In this document: positions 4,793-6,103 of the stretch, in pieces
Layout: the number at the start of each line of letters is the position of its first letter
How positions within the stretch are numbered: position 1 is the first letter of the stretch
Source: Desulfobacteraceae bacterium
GTDB lineage: Bacteria; Desulfobacterota; DSM-4660; Desulfatiglandales; Desulfatiglandaceae
Direction of reading: 5' to 3'
DNA: 6,103 nt
Assembly: GCA_030612945.1 (NCBI GenBank)
Contig: JAUWMY010000172.1
Span: 1-6,103 of the forward strand
The notes under the pieces: model-generated
Seen by the model: only the letters and a program-made list of their open reading frames with translations
What the model was told of the DNA's origin: nothing
Database searches by the model: none
Translations under genes and position numbers: made by a program

Positions 4793-5191
4793 TCAGTTCT
4801 TCAAGACGATCGATTCTATTTGGTCAACAAACTCGAAATGCTTATCCCTTGTCAGGAGTGTACCCCCAACTTCCATGCAACACGCCGCGATCCACACATC
4901 ATTGATGGGTATTTTAGCGCCTTTTTTAACCAGTGATAAATAGATAATAGCGTATCTTCTTGCAACATTCTTATTCACATCAATGATTTCTATTCTTAAA
5001 CGGTTTATGATCTGCTGAAGTTTCTTTTCATTAAATTGTTGCCTGCTTCCTTTCATAAAACCAAAGCTCAGTTCACCAATAACAATAGAAGGAATAAAAA
5101 TATACTCGCCATAGGTGGCCATTGCATCTACAGCATCGGGGAGCCCCTCTGCAAAATCACAATAGATATTGGTATCCAGTACTATTTTCAA
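4793..5191 (-). CDS. vapC: PIN-domain ribonuclease toxin (VapC-like)
   Basis: This 132-residue protein is a single PIN domain, the metal-dependent RNase fold of VapC toxins. The four expected acidic residues are Asp6 in VLDTNIY, Glu40 in IVIGELSFGF, Asp98 in INDVWIAA and Asp116 in LLTRDKHF. Length and spacing are normal for an active toxin. The start is TTG at 5191, overlapping the antitoxin stop as TTGA; no ATG is available near it, and GAGGGAGA seven bases upstream is a good ribosome binding site. The weak start and the overlap suggest coupled, reduced translation relative to the antitoxin. The RNA target cannot be told from sequence. The 3' end converges with the antitoxin remnant at 4651-4770. 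Confidence 0.92.
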   Translation of the reverse strand: MKIVLDTNIYCDFAEGLPDAVDAMATYGEYIFIPSIVIGELSFGFMKGSRQQFNEKKLQQIINRLRIEIIDVNKNVARRYAIIYLSLVKKGAKIPINDVWIAACCMEVGGTLLTRDKHFEFVDQIESIVLKN

Positions 5192-5427
5192 TCCCAGTCT
5201 CCCTCGTTCACTTTATTGAAAATTTCAAGTGACTGCCGCAATTCTTTGGCTTCATTGTGAGACAGCCAGCCTGCAAGTTCCCTGATAGTCTGCTCGCGTT
5301 TTTTGATTAGACCTAATTTTTCATCCACAGCTTCAAGGATATATGCAGTCTTCGTCATTCCGGTTTTCATAGCAGCCTTTTTGATCATTTCCGCTTTTTC
5401 AGGGTGTATCCTCAGACTTATCGGCAT
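5188..5427 (-). CDS. Ribbon-helix-helix antitoxin paired with the PIN toxin
   Basis: This 79-residue protein starts with a ribbon-helix-helix DNA-binding region (about 1-40: MPISLRIHPEKAEMIKKAA, then MTKTAYILEAVDEKL). A toxin-binding tail follows (about 43-79) with GWLSHNEAKELRQSLEIF and a terminal EGDWD. Tails of this sort, with GWLS-EE-ELR and a final acidic-W motif, are common in antitoxins partnered with PIN proteins. AGAGGT lies eight bases before the ATG. The gene overlaps the toxin start by four bases and is followed by no other gene. Its promoter (5461-5489) carries a pair of direct repeats that may be the operator. It would repress its own operon and block the RNase. Confidence 0.9.
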   Translation of the reverse strand: MPISLRIHPEKAEMIKKAAMKTGMTKTAYILEAVDEKLGLIKKREQTIRELAGWLSHNEAKELRQSLEIFNKVNEGDWD

Positions 5428-5441
5428 GGGGAATTACCTCT

Positions 5442-5470
5442 TTGTATCTCATTTTGTAGTATTGTATCTC
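5442..5470 (-). promoter_or_regulatory. Direct repeats, probable operator of the PIN operon
   Basis: The minus strand carries GAGATACAA twice (5470-5462 and 5450-5442), exactly 20 bases apart, about two helical turns. A further TACAA lies between (5458-5454). The first copy overlaps the -10 box and the second lies just past the expected transcription start. Ribbon-helix-helix repressors often bind such repeated half-sites. Binding is inferred. Confidence 0.55.
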
Positions 5471-5489
5471 GGTATGTTGATTATGTCAA
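5461..5489 (-). promoter_or_regulatory. Sigma-70 promoter of the RHH-PIN operon
   Basis: On the minus strand TTGACA (5489-5484) is followed by 17 bases and TACAAT (5466-5461), a near-consensus promoter about 34 bases before the antitoxin start codon. The same -35 and spacing are used at the other toxin-antitoxin operon. Confidence 0.8.
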
Positions 5490-5511
5490 TTAAGAAAATG
5501 AAAGAGATCGG

Positions 5512-5563
5512 AAGCCGGAGGTCAGAAGATAGAGACCAGAGGTCAGAGAGCGGAGGACAGAGG
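5512..5563 (+). repeat. Third GAGGTCAG repeat cluster
   Basis: GAGGTCAG occurs at 5518-5525 and 5539-5546, and the variant GAGGACAG at 5553-5560. They are in the same orientation as the clusters at 3899-3956 and 4592-4611. The cluster begins about 20 bases upstream of the RHH-PIN promoter and ends at the methyltransferase fragment. Confidence 0.65.
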
Positions 5564-5565
5564 CG

Positions 5566-5651
5566 ATGCAAATCATAAAGGCATATGATCTTGTAGTACT
5601 CTCCAACGTCTTTGAGCATTCACTGTATCCGAGAAGGAAGCTGAATAGTGT
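5566..5651 (+). pseudogene. Fragment of a SAM-dependent methyltransferase
   Basis: The plus-strand frame starting at 5566 reads YDLVVLSNVFEHSLYP followed by RRKLNSV. This fits the segment after the SAM-binding glycine motif in class I methyltransferases (D-VV-SNVLEH---P---L--V). The SAM-binding glycine loop upstream is missing, replaced by the GAGGTCAG repeat. The expected continuation (RVLKPGG) is also absent because the sequence changes to another gene's frame at about 5649. So only some 27 residues of a gene of about 200-300 residues remain. The match is short and made by eye. Confidence 0.5.
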
Positions 5652-5771
5652 AATTACTATGGGCGTGTTGCGCTTGACCGCTGGTATGTTTCGAATTGCT
5701 CTTCGTGGCTTGATATCAAGATTATTTTTAAAACAATCCGGAATATGGTGAAAGCAAAAGGTGCCTATTGA
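5649..5771 (+). pseudogene. C-terminal remnant of an undecaprenyl-phosphate sugar transferase
   Basis: Forty codons in one frame, ending in TGA at 5769-5771, read YYGRVALDRWYV, SNCSSWLDIKII and, at the end, VKAKGAY. This is the characteristic C-terminus of bacterial sugar transferases (PF02397, WbaP/exopolysaccharide glycosylphosphotransferase type), where RVALDRWYV-NWSLWLDIKI-LKT and a final GAY are typical. These membrane enzymes load the first sugar phosphate onto undecaprenyl phosphate. The same frame has TAG at 5646-5648, and the upstream catalytic part (PGITG-WQVSGR) is absent, so the gene is broken. The usual Trp in NWS is Cys here (TGC). It fits the neighbouring polysaccharide genes and implies that a fuller locus once existed. 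Confidence 0.72.
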
Positions 5772-5780
5772 TTTTTGTTT

Positions 5781-5816
5781 TTTCTCTGCGGCCTCAGCGT
5801 CTTTGCGGTGAACCGT
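5781..5816 (-). repeat. Copy of a widespread 'HRKDAEAAEKK'-type repeat
   Basis: On the minus strand this segment reads TTCACCGCAAAGACGCTGAG and continues with GCCGCAGAGAAA. One frame translates to HRKDAEAAEKK. I recall near-identical segments as spurious protein tails in many unrelated bacterial genomes, so I take it as a dispersed repeat, not coding sequence. It lies between two convergent gene ends. Confidence 0.6.
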
Positions 5817-6103
5817 TAGGTTTTGAATTTGCGGCTGAATAGGCTTTGATAAATTCATTCACGTGGTTTTTTATTCTGCCCCGCATATGGCCAAGCTCCC
5901 TATCTACCCCGTAACTCCTGGATGCCCAGGTAGTAGCCCCTATTATCATAATTTGAGGATCTCTCTCTAAGTGCACATTTTGATGAAGGTCCACATGGAT
6001 AGAGTAATGATAATGGCCGTTGCCCTGGATTTTTTCTACATCGACGTTCACAGCAAGAATGGGGTAACCGGCTACATTCAAAGATTGCTCGGTTGACAGG
6101 ACC
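5794..6103 (-). CDS. Conserved hypothetical protein, C-terminal part (runs off the right edge)
   Basis: The frame is open to the window edge (first full codon at 6102-6100), giving about 102 residues starting VLSTEQSLNVAGYPILAV. A TTG at 6081 could start a shorter protein, but the reading continues upstream without a stop, so I treat the gene as partial. Alternating beta-strand-like segments are visible: YPILAVNVDVEKI, HYHYSIHVDLHQNVHLE and QIMIIGATTWAS. A helix follows (MRGRIKNHVNEFIKAYSAAN). The pattern resembles small exported proteins of unknown function that I remember from Desulfobacterota and cyanobacteria (strands with Y-Y-I-V-L-Q-V-LERDP, ending in a helix with FINAYLA-N), but I cannot name a family. 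The last residues (GSPQRR) and the stop come from the dispersed repeat at 5781-5816. Confidence 0.65.
   Translation of the reverse strand, partial: VLSTEQSLNVAGYPILAVNVDVEKIQGNGHYHYSIHVDLHQNVHLERDPQIMIIGATTWASRSYGVDRELGHMRGRIKNHVNEFIKAYSAANSKPNGSPQRR

Noticed and set aside
4573..4905. A 110-codon plus-strand reading frame as a complete gene
   Set aside because: Its start lies in the GAGGTCAG repeat and its end is antisense to the PIN toxin. Only the middle (4651-4770) looks like protein, so it is reported as a remnant.
5490..5858. A 122-codon minus-strand reading frame
   Set aside because: It runs through the dispersed repeat, the reverse of the sugar-transferase and methyltransferase remnants, and the GAGGTCAG cluster. 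The better-supported coding sense is on the plus strand.

Overview
This window looks like an accessory or exopolysaccharide-associated region of a Gram-negative bacterium, possibly of the Desulfobacterota (former Deltaproteobacteria) or a similar environmental lineage. The Gram-negative call rests on an outer-membrane polysaccharide export protein (Poly_export plus two SLBB domains), an exported FecR-like protein and two proteobacterial-type toxin-antitoxin operons. The lineage guess is weaker. It rests on the style of the J-domain protein and on two kinds of intergenic repeat (GAGGTCAG clusters and a 'HRKDAEAAEKK'-encoding element) that I recall from such genomes.

Layout. Positions 1-158 are a leader with two inverted repeats. 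Positions 159-1358 (+) encode a membrane-anchored J-domain protein with a TTG start. Converging on it are two minus-strand genes: a FecR-like exported protein (2567-3316) followed by a Wza-like export protein (1384-2406). The gap between these two holds a strong hairpin. A G9 tract inside the export gene is a plausible slippage site. Positions 3317-3994 have no convincing gene. They hold A+T-rich DNA, short tandem repeats and a purine-rich GAGGTCAG repeat block.

Positions 3995-5490 form a toxin-antitoxin island. It has a RelB/DinJ-like antitoxin with a YafQ/RelE-like toxin (4503 to 3995, minus) and a ribbon-helix-helix antitoxin with a PIN toxin (5427 to 4793, minus). Each operon has its own TTGACA-17-TAYANN-type promoter overlapped by a repeat that probably serves as operator. 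Between them lies what looks like the remnant of a third, unrelated antitoxin on the plus strand (about 4651-4770). GAGGTCAG repeat clusters, all in one orientation, border these cassettes.

Positions 5566-5771 (+) are a mosaic of two broken exopolysaccharide-type genes: a methyltransferase fragment joined out of frame to the C-terminal end of an undecaprenyl-phosphate sugar transferase. A widespread repeat element (about 5781-5816) follows. It supplies the stop codon of a converging minus-strand gene that runs off the right edge (5794-6103).

The export and FecR genes and the sugar-transferase remnant suggest a polysaccharide locus that has been invaded and partly eroded by toxin-antitoxin cassettes and small repeats. 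I saw no tRNA, rRNA, CRISPR array or intact insertion sequence. The nearest thing to an unusual system is the repeat-bordered stack of toxin-antitoxin modules and gene remnants. Each intact component belongs to a family I recognise, except the partial gene at the right edge.
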